A stretch of DNA of 64,000 nucleotides. It comes from Mesobacillus zeae. GTDB taxonomy: Bacteria > Bacillota > Bacilli > Bacillales > Cytobacillaceae. The stretch covers positions 47,882 through 111,881 of the forward strand of contig NZ_QWVT01000021.1 of the NCBI RefSeq assembly GCF_003570705.1. Direction: 5' to 3'. Made by a program: the position numbers and the translations under genes. Below, piece after piece: positions 33,217-42,149 of the stretch. The notes beneath the pieces are model-generated. The model searched no databases. It worked only from the letters and a program-made list of their open reading frames with translations, and was not told where the DNA came from. The first letter of the stretch is position 1. Each line of letters begins with the position of its first letter.

Positions 33217-34020
33217 ATGGACAGCAATCGCTTGCTGTTTATGTTCATGCAGTTTACCTTTGTTCACATGAACATTGATCTCATAGTTTCCGGGGTCGCT
33301 GAACTTCCTATTTAGTTTGTACGTGCCATCCTCTGCTTCTGCTGTATCCAGGAATTCGTGCTTTTCGGCACCCTTCTTCCAGATCTCGAGCCTGACTTTC
33401 GCTTCGGTGAGCGGATGTCCGCCATCTTTTAGTATGACTGTCAAGGCAGCTTCCTCATTTGTGTTGATTTTCTGGGGTGTCATCAGATGGATGTCTAGGC
33501 TGCTGTCATGATGGCCAGCTTCACCGTGTTCGGACTCGCTTTTATGATCATGGCCCTTGCTGCCGTCCTCACTGTCATGATGGGAATCTTCCTTATTGCT
33601 GTCATGAGGTTCTTCCGCATTACCAACAGCAAGCTTTTCGGTCGGCATATTGTGCATGTCTCGGGCCGTTACATGCGCAGTAATAGAATAAACCCCATCT
33701 GCCATGAAAGTGTTCCTCACTTCATAGATACCTTTCTTTGTGTGCTTCGCGGGAAGCATCTCACTTTCCTTGCTTCCCTCTTCCTTAATTTCGAATTTTA
33801 CCGAGTCAGCATCCTCTACATTTTCCCCAGACTGTGTTACACGGGTGCCAAGAACCACTTCTTTTTGCGGGATTGCATGGTCTGGAAGCAGGATTTTCAC
33901 TTCAATCGCTTCAGGAATTTTTTCTTTATCGTCCTTTTTTGCTGCCTGCCCTTTATTATTCGAACAACCTCCAGCCAATGCCAGAAGAAATACTAAAACC
34001 AATAGGTTCATTTTCTTCAT
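33214..34020 (-). CDS. His-rich lipoprotein with two YtkA/FixH-like domains
   Basis: 268 residues. Signal peptide with lipobox LALAGGC (Cys at ~19), so membrane-anchored. Two similar beta-sandwich domains: residues ~35-130 (EIKEEGSKESEMLPAKHTKK, GIYEVRNTFMADGVYSITAHV) and ~175-268 (LTVILKDGGHPLTEAKVRLE, GTYKLNRKFSDPGNYEINVHV). Between them is a linker of about 45 residues rich in His, Asp and Glu (HDSNKEDSHHDSEDGSKGHD region) that looks metal-binding. YtkA-like domains occur in copper or respiratory oxidase assembly proteins, so a copper or zinc delivery role at the outer membrane face is likely but inferred. Single gene with no oxidase genes nearby. Confidence 0.8.
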   Translation of the reverse strand: MKKMNLLVLVFLLALAGGCSNNKGQAAKKDDKEKIPEAIEVKILLPDHAIPQKEVVLGTRVTQSGENVEDADSVKFEIKEEGSKESEMLPAKHTKKGIYEVRNTFMADGVYSITAHVTARDMHNMPTEKLAVGNAEEPHDSNKEDSHHDSEDGSKGHDHKSESEHGEAGHHDSSLDIHLMTPQKINTNEEAALTVILKDGGHPLTEAKVRLEIWKKGAEKHEFLDTAEAEDGTYKLNRKFSDPGNYEINVHVNKGKLHEHKQQAIAVH

Positions 34021-34137
34021 AAATTGTCTCTCCTAGTTAAAAGTGTTTTCACAATAGGTATATTGTAAAATCAACTTGTGAGAGAAGTATGAAACAAAAG
34101 AAAAAAATTACAAAAACCCCACTTCACCCCACTAAAG

Positions 34138-34155
34138 CGCGCCTGACCCCCGGTG
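34138..34155 (+). repeat. GTGCCTGACCCCC-family repeat, variant arm
   Basis: GCGCCTGACCCCCGGTGC; differs from the other copies at two bases. Lies just after the esterase gene. Confidence 0.7.
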
Positions 34156-34165
34156 CGGTGGTGCG

Positions 34166-34924
34166 TTAAAGTTCGGCTTTCTTTTCAACTTTGGCAATGA
34201 ACTTCAGTGTGCCGTCAATGATGTTCTGCTGGTCATTATCAAGTGTTGCTACATGGTAGCTTTCTTTCATTGTTACAAGCTGTTTGTCTGCTGAAGTGAT
34301 GGACTCCAAAATTGTTTGGGAATTATGCGTCGGAACGACATGGTCCTCTTCCGAAACAAAAATAAGGGCGGGACATTCTATGCTGGCCAGATTACTTTTC
34401 ACTTTCTCCATCAGCTTGACGAGTTCCCGGATGGATTTGACCGGTGTTTTCTCATAAGCGAGTTCGCTTACACCTTCTTTTTTTATATCCGACCCGATGG
34501 CATCAAGGAAGCGAATGCCGTCAAGGTTTTGGACTGCTGCCATATCCGGGATATCGACCGCTGCATTGATTGGGATAATTCCTTTAATTTCAGGATGTTT
34601 TTCGGCCATGTACAGTGTCAAAGTCCCTCCCATAGACAATCCCGTCACATAAACAGAGTCGCATCTTTCCTTAAGCCAGCGGAAGCCTTCTTCAACGGAA
34701 TCGACCCAATCCTGGTAAGTCGCAGCCTCCATTTCTTCATAGTGGGTGCCATGTCCCTTCAACCGTGGACCGCACACAGTATATCCCGCTTTGGCATAAG
34801 CCTCTCCCAGCGGACGCATGCTTTGCGTAGACCCAGTGAATCCATGTGATACAAGAATCCCCACATTTCCGCCTTCAAAATAAAATGGCTCTGCTCCCTC
34901 CAACACACGATACTCTTCTGACAT
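34166..34924 (-). CDS. Alpha/beta hydrolase, Est30/monoacylglycerol lipase-like carboxylesterase
   Basis: 252 residues from ATG 34924, chosen for GGAGG seven bases upstream; a 52-codon extension upstream has no site. Oxyanion region VSHGFTGSTQSMRPLGEAYA near 30-50, GPRLKGHGTHYEEME near 60, nucleophile Ser in VTGLSMGGTLTLY near 95, acid Asp in SEEDHVVP near 195 and His in SYHVATLDND near 225. The sequence matches Geobacillus Est30 and bacillar monoglyceride lipases, which hydrolyse short-to-medium chain esters and monoglycerides in the cytosol. It may supply fatty acids for the beta-oxidation genes. Stands alone. Confidence 0.9.
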   Translation of the reverse strand: MSEEYRVLEGAEPFYFEGGNVGILVSHGFTGSTQSMRPLGEAYAKAGYTVCGPRLKGHGTHYEEMEAATYQDWVDSVEEGFRWLKERCDSVYVTGLSMGGTLTLYMAEKHPEIKGIIPINAAVDIPDMAAVQNLDGIRFLDAIGSDIKKEGVSELAYEKTPVKSIRELVKLMEKVKSNLASIECPALIFVSEEDHVVPTHNSQTILESITSADKQLVTMKESYHVATLDNDQQNIIDGTLKFIAKVEKKAEL

Positions 34925-35151
34925 TACATTCCCTCCTGCTTCCAACTTTTTTATATACCACTTAAAAAGATTCGTCCCCATTCTTGTAAAACCTGCGGGG
35001 TGCAGTTGTTTTAGGCAGATGTCATCAATCCGTAAATAAAAAAAAGCGAAAGCACCCGGACAATGAAGTCCACTGGTCATTAAACCAACTAAAACGCTGC
35101 ATCCTTTCGCAACATAAGCGCTGGATTGTCCGTCCCTATGCGCTAAAAAAT

Positions 35152-35192
35152 AAAGGCTGGAGCGCCTAATTCAGCTGCTCCAGCCTTTTTGC
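35152..35192 (-). terminator. Terminator of galE (possibly bidirectional)
   Basis: Stem AAAGGCTGGAGC/GCTCCAGCCTTT with a 13-base loop, and A/T runs on both sides. Confidence 0.8.
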
Positions 35193-35264
35193 CTTTATTT
35201 TATCTTTATTCACTCGTTGGCATGGAGAAATTTACATTCACTGTTCAATCTCCCCGTCCAAGGT

Positions 35265-36251
35265 TTAATCTTTATATCCTTGCGGGTTTGCCTGGTGCCA
35301 TTTCCACGCTGTCTCAATAATTGTCTCAAGCTCATTATGTTGAGGTTTCCACCCGAGCACTTCACGGGCTTTCTCCGAAGATGCGATTAAAATGGCTGGA
35401 TCTCCCGCTCGACGCGGAGTCAAGGTTTCAGGGATACTATGCCCGGTTACTTTCCGCGCAGTCTCGATAACTTCCTTGACGGAGAATCCCTTTCCGTTCC
35501 CAAGATTGAACACTTCACTCTGTTCATGCTTCCTTAAGTGCTCCAATGCCAGCCAATGCGCATTCGCAAGATCCATGACATGGATGTAGTCACGGATACA
35601 AGTCCCATCCTCTGTTGGATAATCGCTGCCAAAAATGCCTATCGACTCCCTCTGCCCGAGCGCTACCTGAAGGATAATCGGAATGAGATGAGTCTCAGGA
35701 TTGTGATCCTCCCCGATTGTACCATCTGGATGAGCACCGGCCGCATTAAAATAACGCAGGGAAACAGACTTCAGGCCATGGGCTCCATCGCACCAGCGAA
35801 ACATTTTTTCCATAGCAAGTTTCGTTTCTCCATATGGGTTTGTCGGAAAATTGCTGTCTTCCTCGCGGATAGGGATATTTTCCGGTTCGCCGTATGTTGC
35901 CGCAGTGGAAGAAAATACAATCTTCTTCACCCCGTGTTCAAGCATTGCTGATACAAGACTATGTGATGCCACCAAATTATTTTGGTAATAGTCCAATGGC
36001 TTATTTACACTTTCGCCGACAAGGGAACTTGCGGCAAAGTGGATAACCGCTTCAATTGTATTTGTACGAAACACATCATCGAGAAAATCCCTGTCCATGA
36101 GATCTCCCTCATAAAACCGCACACCTTTCACTGCGCTGCGGTGACCTGTCCGCAAATTATCAACGACGATGACATCTTCACCGCGCCGAATCAATTCTGC
36201 TGAAGTATGGCTCCCAATGTACCCAGCTCCGCCTGTTACTAAAATCGCCAT
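35265..36251 (-). CDS. galE: UDP-glucose 4-epimerase GalE
   Basis: 328 residues from ATG 36251 (AAAGGAGGAG about five bases upstream; 12 further codons upstream are unsupported). NAD-binding GGAGYIGSHT near 7-16, catalytic Ser in FSSTAATYGEP near 120, YxxxK as NPYGETKLAMEK near 145, and FNLGNGKGFSVKEV near 255. It interconverts UDP-glucose and UDP-galactose for galactose use or envelope polysaccharides. No galK/galT or glycosyltransferase neighbours are present, so it probably supplies sugar nucleotides. Confidence 0.95.
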   Translation of the reverse strand: MAILVTGGAGYIGSHTSAELIRRGEDVIVVDNLRTGHRSAVKGVRFYEGDLMDRDFLDDVFRTNTIEAVIHFAASSLVGESVNKPLDYYQNNLVASHSLVSAMLEHGVKKIVFSSTAATYGEPENIPIREEDSNFPTNPYGETKLAMEKMFRWCDGAHGLKSVSLRYFNAAGAHPDGTIGEDHNPETHLIPIILQVALGQRESIGIFGSDYPTEDGTCIRDYIHVMDLANAHWLALEHLRKHEQSEVFNLGNGKGFSVKEVIETARKVTGHSIPETLTPRRAGDPAILIASSEKAREVLGWKPQHNELETIIETAWKWHQANPQGYKD

Positions 36252-36489
36252 TCCTTCTCCTCCTTTTCGCTGCCATGCTTTGTCCACAGCACCAGGAAAT
36301 TAATTATGTATGAGGGAACAAGTACTCTTGTGCCCTGTGTTAAATATTTCAAATCCTAGTGTACCATAGTTCAAGGCTGCTCAATTGTGTCTATTTCATC
36401 CTTTTTCATCTCCTGTCCTGCAGCGATACATATCCCTAGCCTCTTTAGCTAAAAATAGACGGGATGTTGGAATAAGGCAGGTGATGATA

Positions 36490-37275
36490 ATGGAAATCGA
36501 ACCGCTGAGTGAGGTTGAGAAGCTTGCATTAAAAAAATTGAGGATCTTTAAGCAAAGCAGGCTGAGGTATTTGTCAAGGGCTGTCCTCGCTTCAATGTTT
36601 ATTGGGTTTGGGGTAATTGTAGCTTTTAAAACAGGCAACTTCTTTTACATGGAACACTCTCCGTTTGCCTATCCGATGGCCGCACTGACATTCGGAGCTG
36701 CTATCATACTGATTGCATATGGAGGTGGAGATTTATTTACAGGCAATACCTTCTATTTTACTTTTGCGGCCCTTCGAAAAAAAATGGGTTGGAATGACGT
36801 TGGAAAACTGTGGATATACAGCTATGTCGGAAATATTCTTGGTGCTGCCTTGTTTGCTTTTTTAATTTATACAACCGGATTATTTGAGCATCCATCAGTC
36901 AATTCCTTTCTTCTCAGTGTAGTCGAAAAGAAATTGCATGCTACAACAATAGAACTGTTCTTCCGAGGTATATTATGTAACTGGCTTGTTTGTCTGGCGT
37001 TTTTTATCCCTTTATCATTAAAGGGAGACGGGGCAAGAATGTTTGCCATGATTCTCTTCGTCTTCTGTTTTTTCATTTCAGGATATGAACACAGTATCGC
37101 CAATATGTGCACATTCGCCATTGCGCTTGTCCATGAACACCCTGAGGCCATATCAATGACCGGAGTCATTCATAATCTCATCCCTGTCACAATTGGCAAT
37201 TTATTGGGCGGAGGCCTTATGATGGGATGGATGTACCATTACGCAAATTTACCCTATTATTCAGATACACAATAA
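36490..37275 (+). CDS. Formate/nitrite channel (FNT family)
   Basis: 261 residues from ATG 36490; AGGCAGGTG lies about six bases upstream, while an ATG at 36484 is too close and the frame upstream to 36385 lacks a site. Six membrane helices with the FNT landmarks: GGGDLFTGNTFYFTF near 75, RGILCNWLVCLAFF near 160, and the pore His region SGYEHSIANMCTFAI near 195. FNT proteins conduct formate, nitrite or hydrosulfide. A formate-type Mo-enzyme operon lies 5-9 kb away, so formate is an attractive but unproven substrate; no shared operon. Confidence 0.88.
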   Translation: MEIEPLSEVEKLALKKLRIFKQSRLRYLSRAVLASMFIGFGVIVAFKTGNFFYMEHSPFAYPMAALTFGAAIILIAYGGGDLFTGNTFYFTFAALRKKMGWNDVGKLWIYSYVGNILGAALFAFLIYTTGLFEHPSVNSFLLSVVEKKLHATTIELFFRGILCNWLVCLAFFIPLSLKGDGARMFAMILFVFCFFISGYEHSIANMCTFAIALVHEHPEAISMTGVIHNLIPVTIGNLLGGGLMMGWMYHYANLPYYSDTQ

Positions 37276-37337
37276 GCTATGTTATAAACAATTCCAAACC
37301 CTATACTAGAGGCGGCTGGGCAAAAGCGCAAAAAAAA

Positions 37338-37461
37338 GGCCGTTCCATAAAGGGGCGGCTCAAACTTAATAACTTATTTGCAAAAGTGTTTCGCGGGGGG
37401 AAAAACATATTTCCCGTTTCTAACAAGCTGGAGCCGCTCCATAAAGAGCGGCTTCTTTCTT
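37338..37461 (+). terminator. Two similar hairpins after the FNT gene
   Basis: GCCGTTCCATAAAGGGGCGGC (37339-37358, imperfect) and GAGCCGCTC/GAGCGGCTT with loop CATAAA (37431-37454) share the same loop and stem core. The second is followed by TCTTTCTTTAT and is probably the effective terminator. Confidence 0.6.
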
Positions 37462-37463
37462 TA

Positions 37464-40202
37464 TCAACGTGAGGCAGGCCTTCCTGCCGCAGACATCCAT
37501 TCGTATTGGCGAAGCTTTGTCTCGAAAAGCGCCAGCGGGTCCCTGTAGACCTCCGGCTTGATCCTTAGCTTCTCTAAGCCTTCTTTGCTGTCAACAATGT
37601 CCCGGTTGCACTCTTCAACCGCTCCTTCAAGCTCCTTCAGCGGTTCGCGGAAGAACAGGTTCACATCTCTTGTCAGCGATTTTTCAAACAGTTCAAACTG
37701 CTGCAGGAATTTATCCGCAACTGTGGAAGCTGTTTCGCTGAAATCTTCATTTTCAAGATAAGCTTTATATTTGTTATACAGCATGGCATTGTTCTGAGGA
37801 AGAACCCCGAGAAGCTTCCCTGCACCTTTCAAGAAAATTTGGGAAGGTGTCGACCGCAGCAGGATATTCAGTTTCTCCACGTGCACCCCGCTCGTCAGCC
37901 TATCAGCATCACGGTTCCAATCGTCCAACACCTTAAAATCGCAGGAGAGGGCAAGTTTTTCTTCCCCATACATCGCATTGAAGCCTTCTGCCATTTCTTG
38001 AAGGTGCACCTGCCCCTGGTCAAATTCGGACTTTGAAAATGAAATCCATTCCTTGAGTGACCCATAAAACTTTCGCAGGACAGTTGTTTCAAGAAATTCC
38101 CGCACTCTCTTGTTCATTTCATCATTTAGCTCGACATGGATCTTCCTGAAATCGCTTTTCTCTGTAAGTATATCAGCGCAGCCGCGCAGGATGGCAGGAA
38201 CTTTACCCAAGATTTCTTCCCTTGTATCCTGCTTCGCCTTTGTGAAGGCTCTCCTGATTTCTCTTGCTTTTTCTTCTTCCATGTCATTGATTTGGTTAAT
38301 GGCTCCATTCAGCTTAACCGTCATTTCTTCATTCCACCGGACTGATTCGACAAGATTATTTTCCATTTCGATTCGTTTGTCCAGAAGATATGTGATTGTT
38401 CTTCGAATATAATAATGCAGTTTCGACACCCTCGCCGTTTCACTGTCTCCCATCATGACAGAATGAAGGAACTCTGCCAATCCCTCAAGCTTTTGCCCGC
38501 CGGAAAAAGCAAACAGCTCAGCCTCGGGACTGATAACCTTGAGCCTTGATAATGTATCTTCAAAAACCTGTCTGGCTTCCTGCTCACTATACATCGAGTC
38601 CATCCCGTTCAGTACAAAATGAATCGGAATCTCCGGACTTTGTCCGATGATCTGTTGGAGAATTTCTTCTTCCTTCCTTGTCAGCGGTTCTTCTGCATTA
38701 AGGACAAACAGCAGACAGTCTGCAAACGGCACATAGTTGTAAAGCGGATGTTGTTCCACATTGCTTCGGTTGATCTCCGGTGTATCAATGATCTCTAGCT
38801 GGCTCTTCCCTAGAAATTCAACCGGTACCCGGAAATCAATAATGGTCTCTGTTTTGTGGTTTTGCCTTCGCACTCCGACAGCATCCTGGAACTCTTCATA
38901 ATTGGAAATCGGTTCATCCCCTGTTTCGGATACATCTTTTATCTCAGGCTCTTCTCCATATTTAAAAGCGACAACGGAAGAGGTTGGGCCGGAAAGCAGC
39001 TCCTCACCAAGAATATAATTGACGAAAGCAGACTTTCCGCTTCCCGAAACTCCCGCCACCAGAAGCTGACGGTTTTTATATTCAGTGATTTCCCCGACGA
39101 TCCACTTAAGCCGGTTGTCCGTTTCGACTCCATTCCTTTCCGCCCATGCAGTGATGCTAGAGAACAATTGCTGGCTGTCCTCCATTGCCGAAGGATACCT
39201 TCTGGCTTTAAGGATCATATCTTCTGCTTTGCGCACTGTATCCGGGGAAAGGCTTGAAGGAAACATTTCACTCCACGCCATCACAGCTGACGAGGCAAAC
39301 AGTGAATAAGATTCATCCGTAACCTTCAGCCAGTTACTAAGGTGGCTTGGGATAATTGGCGATAGCTGTTTGATCAGCAGACCGCCATCGAGGAGCTCGA
39401 AATAGGACTCCTGGTATAATGCAGGCAATTCCTTCCAGACTTCATTCGTGCCACTTTCCATGCCAATGAAGATGCTATTGAAGTTATCAATCCATGACAA
39501 ATAAGCGGATCCATCACGATAGCTTTTCCATAATGCCACGATAAGCTGCTCAAACTTTGCTGGATCTGCAGGATATAGCTCAAATAGTACCTTGTTGAAA
39601 TACTCAGGTTGCATCCCCTCGGTATACCCATTATCAATATACTTTTTCAGGATATCGAACCATTCTGCAGAATGAGTCCGAATCGCTTCATTAGATGCAA
39701 GCTGGACTGCATTCTCCCAATCATCCTGTGATTCGAAAAAGGCCCTGGCGATGTCTGTTACACCTGGATAATCCGGATTCAGCGCGACTGTCTGCTTTAT
39801 TACTTCGACAGCCCGCACTGTTTTTTGCAGTTCTATGTATAGTGCCAGCAGCTGCAGCCCTGTTTCTATTTTGAGCACTTCGTTTTCCGTATCAATTGAC
39901 AGGTAAAGCTCCTCTGCTGACTCCAAGAGCCCGAGTTCGAGAAAAGCATCACCCATATTCTTTTTCGCCCATGGTTCGAAATCATTCGCGATGTTTTCCC
40001 ATTTAAAAATAGCAGCTTCGAAGTCTTTATGTTGAAAATAAACTTCTCCCTGGGCAAACCGGATGTTCGGAAGTTTTTCCGGGCTGTCGTTATGGTCTCT
40101 TAAATAAAGCTCACCAAGAACCGACACTGGATTGGCATGCGTGTTTCCTTCCAAATATGTTTCATAATAATTTTTATTGATTAATTTCTCTTCTAATGAC
40201 AT
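37464..40202 (-). CDS. TPR-repeat protein fused to a dynamin-like GTPase
   Basis: 912 residues. The N-terminal ~360 are helical with TPR-like pairs (FAQGEVYFQHKDFEAAIFKW, KKNMGDAFLELGLLESAEEL). A GTPase domain spans ~370-610: P-loop GVSGSGKSAFVNYILGEELL, a threonine-containing switch region SGPTSSVVAFKYG, G3 as EIIDTPEIN (the usual DxPG glycine is Glu) and G4 as NGMD instead of NKxD. The last ~300 are long helices (coiled coil), as in bacterial dynamin-like proteins such as DynA. It could remodel or protect membranes; this is inference. The G3 change may lower GTP hydrolysis. Single gene, preceded by ~340 bp without an ORF. Confidence 0.7.
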   Translation of the reverse strand: MSLEEKLINKNYYETYLEGNTHANPVSVLGELYLRDHNDSPEKLPNIRFAQGEVYFQHKDFEAAIFKWENIANDFEPWAKKNMGDAFLELGLLESAEELYLSIDTENEVLKIETGLQLLALYIELQKTVRAVEVIKQTVALNPDYPGVTDIARAFFESQDDWENAVQLASNEAIRTHSAEWFDILKKYIDNGYTEGMQPEYFNKVLFELYPADPAKFEQLIVALWKSYRDGSAYLSWIDNFNSIFIGMESGTNEVWKELPALYQESYFELLDGGLLIKQLSPIIPSHLSNWLKVTDESYSLFASSAVMAWSEMFPSSLSPDTVRKAEDMILKARRYPSAMEDSQQLFSSITAWAERNGVETDNRLKWIVGEITEYKNRQLLVAGVSGSGKSAFVNYILGEELLSGPTSSVVAFKYGEEPEIKDVSETGDEPISNYEEFQDAVGVRRQNHKTETIIDFRVPVEFLGKSQLEIIDTPEINRSNVEQHPLYNYVPFADCLLFVLNAEEPLTRKEEEILQQIIGQSPEIPIHFVLNGMDSMYSEQEARQVFEDTLSRLKVISPEAELFAFSGGQKLEGLAEFLHSVMMGDSETARVSKLHYYIRRTITYLLDKRIEMENNLVESVRWNEEMTVKLNGAINQINDMEEEKAREIRRAFTKAKQDTREEILGKVPAILRGCADILTEKSDFRKIHVELNDEMNKRVREFLETTVLRKFYGSLKEWISFSKSEFDQGQVHLQEMAEGFNAMYGEEKLALSCDFKVLDDWNRDADRLTSGVHVEKLNILLRSTPSQIFLKGAGKLLGVLPQNNAMLYNKYKAYLENEDFSETASTVADKFLQQFELFEKSLTRDVNLFFREPLKELEGAVEECNRDIVDSKEGLEKLRIKPEVYRDPLALFETKLRQYEWMSAAGRPASR

Positions 40203-40543
40203 TTGATGTCCTCCGACATTCTATTTTTCTTATATTTTAATGGTCCCAAGTATTAAATATTCCTCAAAACCCCGGTTATGAAACCTTATTCTTGTATTCT
40301 ATCAGACTTAATTGAATCAATTATGTCAATTCATTTTCATTTACACTACAAAAATATTGTTTCTGTAATTTTTTTGCGAGGGTATAAAGCTTATTGATAA
40401 ACCATTCGATTCGAGACTGGCGGTTTTGGGAACAGCTCTATCCCTGCAAATGTTTGTCCGTCCAGCAAAAAAGGCATATATTATAAATAAGAGGACATCT
40501 TCCCGGCATATACGGCAAGAATTGTTCAAAAGGGGGAGCTACC
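40203..40543. other. Divergent intergenic region
   Basis: About 340 bp between the TPR-GTPase gene and the 168-residue hypothetical gene. AT-rich at the GTPase end. I see no conserved RNA element; a GGGGGAG ribosome site for the plus-strand gene lies at its end. Confidence 0.4.
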
Positions 40544-41050
40544 ATGCTTAAAGTGAAGATAAAAGGACTGCCGCCAGAAAAAATAACGTCCAAATTTATT
40601 TCCGGCGAACACATCATCTATAGAGGGAAGTCATTAGCCAGCATCATTCCTGGCCACGACAGCACAGTCTTCCTGATAGATTCCCGCCTTGAACTGAATG
40701 AATACCAGCTGTTAAGAGACATCATTGTCAATATGACAGAGGGAACTACTTCACAAATAGATGATAGTGAATGCCAGCTCGGCTATCTTGAAAATGGAGA
40801 TAAAGCGTTCCTCTTGGAAAATTGGGAAGAATGGAAGACTTTCCTGATGGGTGCAAAGCTCCGGACGCTTGAAGGGCAAAACGTCCTTGTTAAAAATGAA
40901 GACGGAAAAGATTTGGGTTCCGGCCTTCTTGCAGGCTATACGTCCGAGAAAATCCCCTTTCGCATTACCGGATGCACGTTAATAACGGCGTCAGGAGAAA
41001 AAACATTCACGGGAAACAGCCTTGAATTTGAACCTATCAGCAGGTTCTGA
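40544..41050 (+). CDS. Hypothetical protein, 168 residues
   Basis: Starts at ATG 40544 after AAAGGGGGAG. Soluble, mixed alpha/beta, acidic. Stretches such as KITSKFISGEHIIYRGKSLA, SIIPGHDSTVFLIDSRLELN and GQNVLVKNEDGKDLGSGLLA suggest two small beta-rich lobes with a central helix (LENWEEWKTFLMGAKLRTLE). No catalytic motif or membrane segment. I do not recognise the family. It is followed by a bidirectional terminator shared with the molybdoenzyme operon. Confidence 0.6.
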   Translation: MLKVKIKGLPPEKITSKFISGEHIIYRGKSLASIIPGHDSTVFLIDSRLELNEYQLLRDIIVNMTEGTTSQIDDSECQLGYLENGDKAFLLENWEEWKTFLMGAKLRTLEGQNVLVKNEDGKDLGSGLLAGYTSEKIPFRITGCTLITASGEKTFTGNSLEFEPISRF

Positions 41051-41069
41051 TTCCATCGATAAAAAATGT

Positions 41070-41105
41070 AAAAGCAGCGGGAATTGGCCGCTGCTTTTGC
41101 TTTTT
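41070..41105. terminator. Bidirectional terminator at the end of the molybdoenzyme operon
   Basis: Stem AAAAGCAGCGG/CCGCTGCTTTT with a short loop and A/T tracts on both sides. It serves converging transcripts. Confidence 0.85.
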
Positions 41106-41313
41106 ATGCCTTATTTATTTCGTCAATCAATTGTTTCGTCCGCTTTGCATTACCTTCAGCAAAATTTAGCAATCGATTTTTAAGTTCATCATTATTGTGA
41201 ATTCTCTCGGCAGTGATTAAATAGGTCCTCATGAGATCTTCTTCAATCTCTAAAGTGTTTCTAAGAATATTCTCGACAGGCTGTTCATCTTCACCAGAAA
41301 ATCGGGAGTCCAT
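41104..41313 (-). CDS. Small acidic helical protein, last gene of the Mo-enzyme operon
   Basis: 69 residues: MDSRFSGEDEQPVENILRNT, then an all-helical body EIEEDLMRTYLITAERIHNN and LLNFAEGNAKRTKQLIDEIN. The helix with EED...R...AER...H resembles ferritin-like or spore-coat-associated helical bundles, but it is too short to hold a di-iron site. AGGAGG lies upstream of the ATG. It is 38 bp after the small membrane protein gene, before the terminator, so probably cotranscribed. No function known to me. Confidence 0.6.
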   Translation of the reverse strand: MDSRFSGEDEQPVENILRNTLEIEEDLMRTYLITAERIHNNDELKNRLLNFAEGNAKRTKQLIDEINKA

Positions 41314-41351
41314 GTGAAGCCTCCTTTTTTTTCCGTATGTTCTCCCATGTC

Positions 41352-41549
41352 CTATTTTTTATACTCTTCTTTTCTCCAGATGAAAAAGGCAATGGCCGCA
41401 AAGAGCGTTGATACAATCGCTGCAGACATAAACGTATAGACACGACCGGACTCTTCCCCATAATAACCTTCGATTACATTTGAGAGAGAAACAACATTAA
41501 TCGCGAGAAAAAGAAATATCGAAAAGAAAGCAACTCTTTTTTTACCCAT
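41352..41549 (-). CDS. Small two-helix membrane protein of the Mo-enzyme operon
   Basis: 65 residues with two membrane helices: VAFFSIFLFLAINVVSL (about 5-22) and FMSAAIVSTLFAAIAFFIW (about 40-58), separated by a short outer loop, with basic ends. Its start overlaps the Rieske stop by eight bases. Small subunits of this size often stabilise respiratory complexes; that is inference from context. Confidence 0.65.
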   Translation of the reverse strand: MGKKRVAFFSIFLFLAINVVSLSNVIEGYYGEESGRVYTFMSAAIVSTLFAAIAFFIWRKEEYKK

Positions 41550-42069
41550 GCCTTACTTCCCTCCCGACTGCGAACACTTTTCCGTCCTTCACTTCAAGGA
41601 GAATCTTCGGCAATTCACGCTGGGGCGGTCCCGCCATCGGGTGCCCATTATCTACATTGAAATAGCCTTTATGGCAAGGACACAACAAGATATTCTCCTT
41701 GTGTTCATAAAAAACTGGACATTGCAGGTGCGTACACTTGTTGTTATAGGCAACGAATTTGTCATCCGGTGTTCTGACAAGAATGGCGGGATCTTCCTTA
41801 GTCGGATATCCAAAATTTCTCGATTCCCCGATATCTAGATCTTTCACATCAGCAATTTCCACCCTTTTGACGGAACCATCTTCACTTCGCATATAAGAGA
41901 AAATGCCAAACGGGGTGGTTGCCAGGCCAATCGCGACAGTAGCACCGAAAGAGGCCTTCAGGAACGCCCTCCGGTTCAAGCCCACATCCTCTTTACGGTT
42001 AAGGTTGTCGATCAGCTTGATCATATCCTGGTCTTCAGTTTGTTTATGATTATTTTTTTCATCTGCCAT
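41542..42069 (-). CDS. Rieske [2Fe-2S] protein with Tat signal
   Basis: 175 residues. A twin-arginine signal LNRRAFLKASFGATVAIGLA spans ~31-50, so the protein is probably exported folded and remains anchored. The Rieske domain follows: ligands Cys/His in NKCTHLQCPVF near 112 and LCPCHKGYFNVDNGHPMAGP near 130-150, with the PP.REL loop near 150. Rieske proteins are one-electron carriers, normally in bc complexes or dioxygenases. Here the neighbours are Mo-bisPGD and Fe-S subunits rather than a QcrBC pair, which is unusual. GGAGG lies seven bases before the ATG. Confidence 0.88.
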   Translation of the reverse strand: MADEKNNHKQTEDQDMIKLIDNLNRKEDVGLNRRAFLKASFGATVAIGLATTPFGIFSYMRSEDGSVKRVEIADVKDLDIGESRNFGYPTKEDPAILVRTPDDKFVAYNNKCTHLQCPVFYEHKENILLCPCHKGYFNVDNGHPMAGPPQRELPKILLEVKDGKVFAVGREVRHG

Positions 42070-42149
42070 GACTTGCCCTCCTGCCTCTTGAATACGGCAT
42101 CATTTCACTTTTACTTTTATTTTTATTTTTAACCACTTTACCATCCTAT

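Noticed and set aside
34925..35080. 52-residue N-terminal extension of the esterase
   Set aside because: The internal ATG at 34924 has GGAGG at ideal spacing and gives the normal family length.
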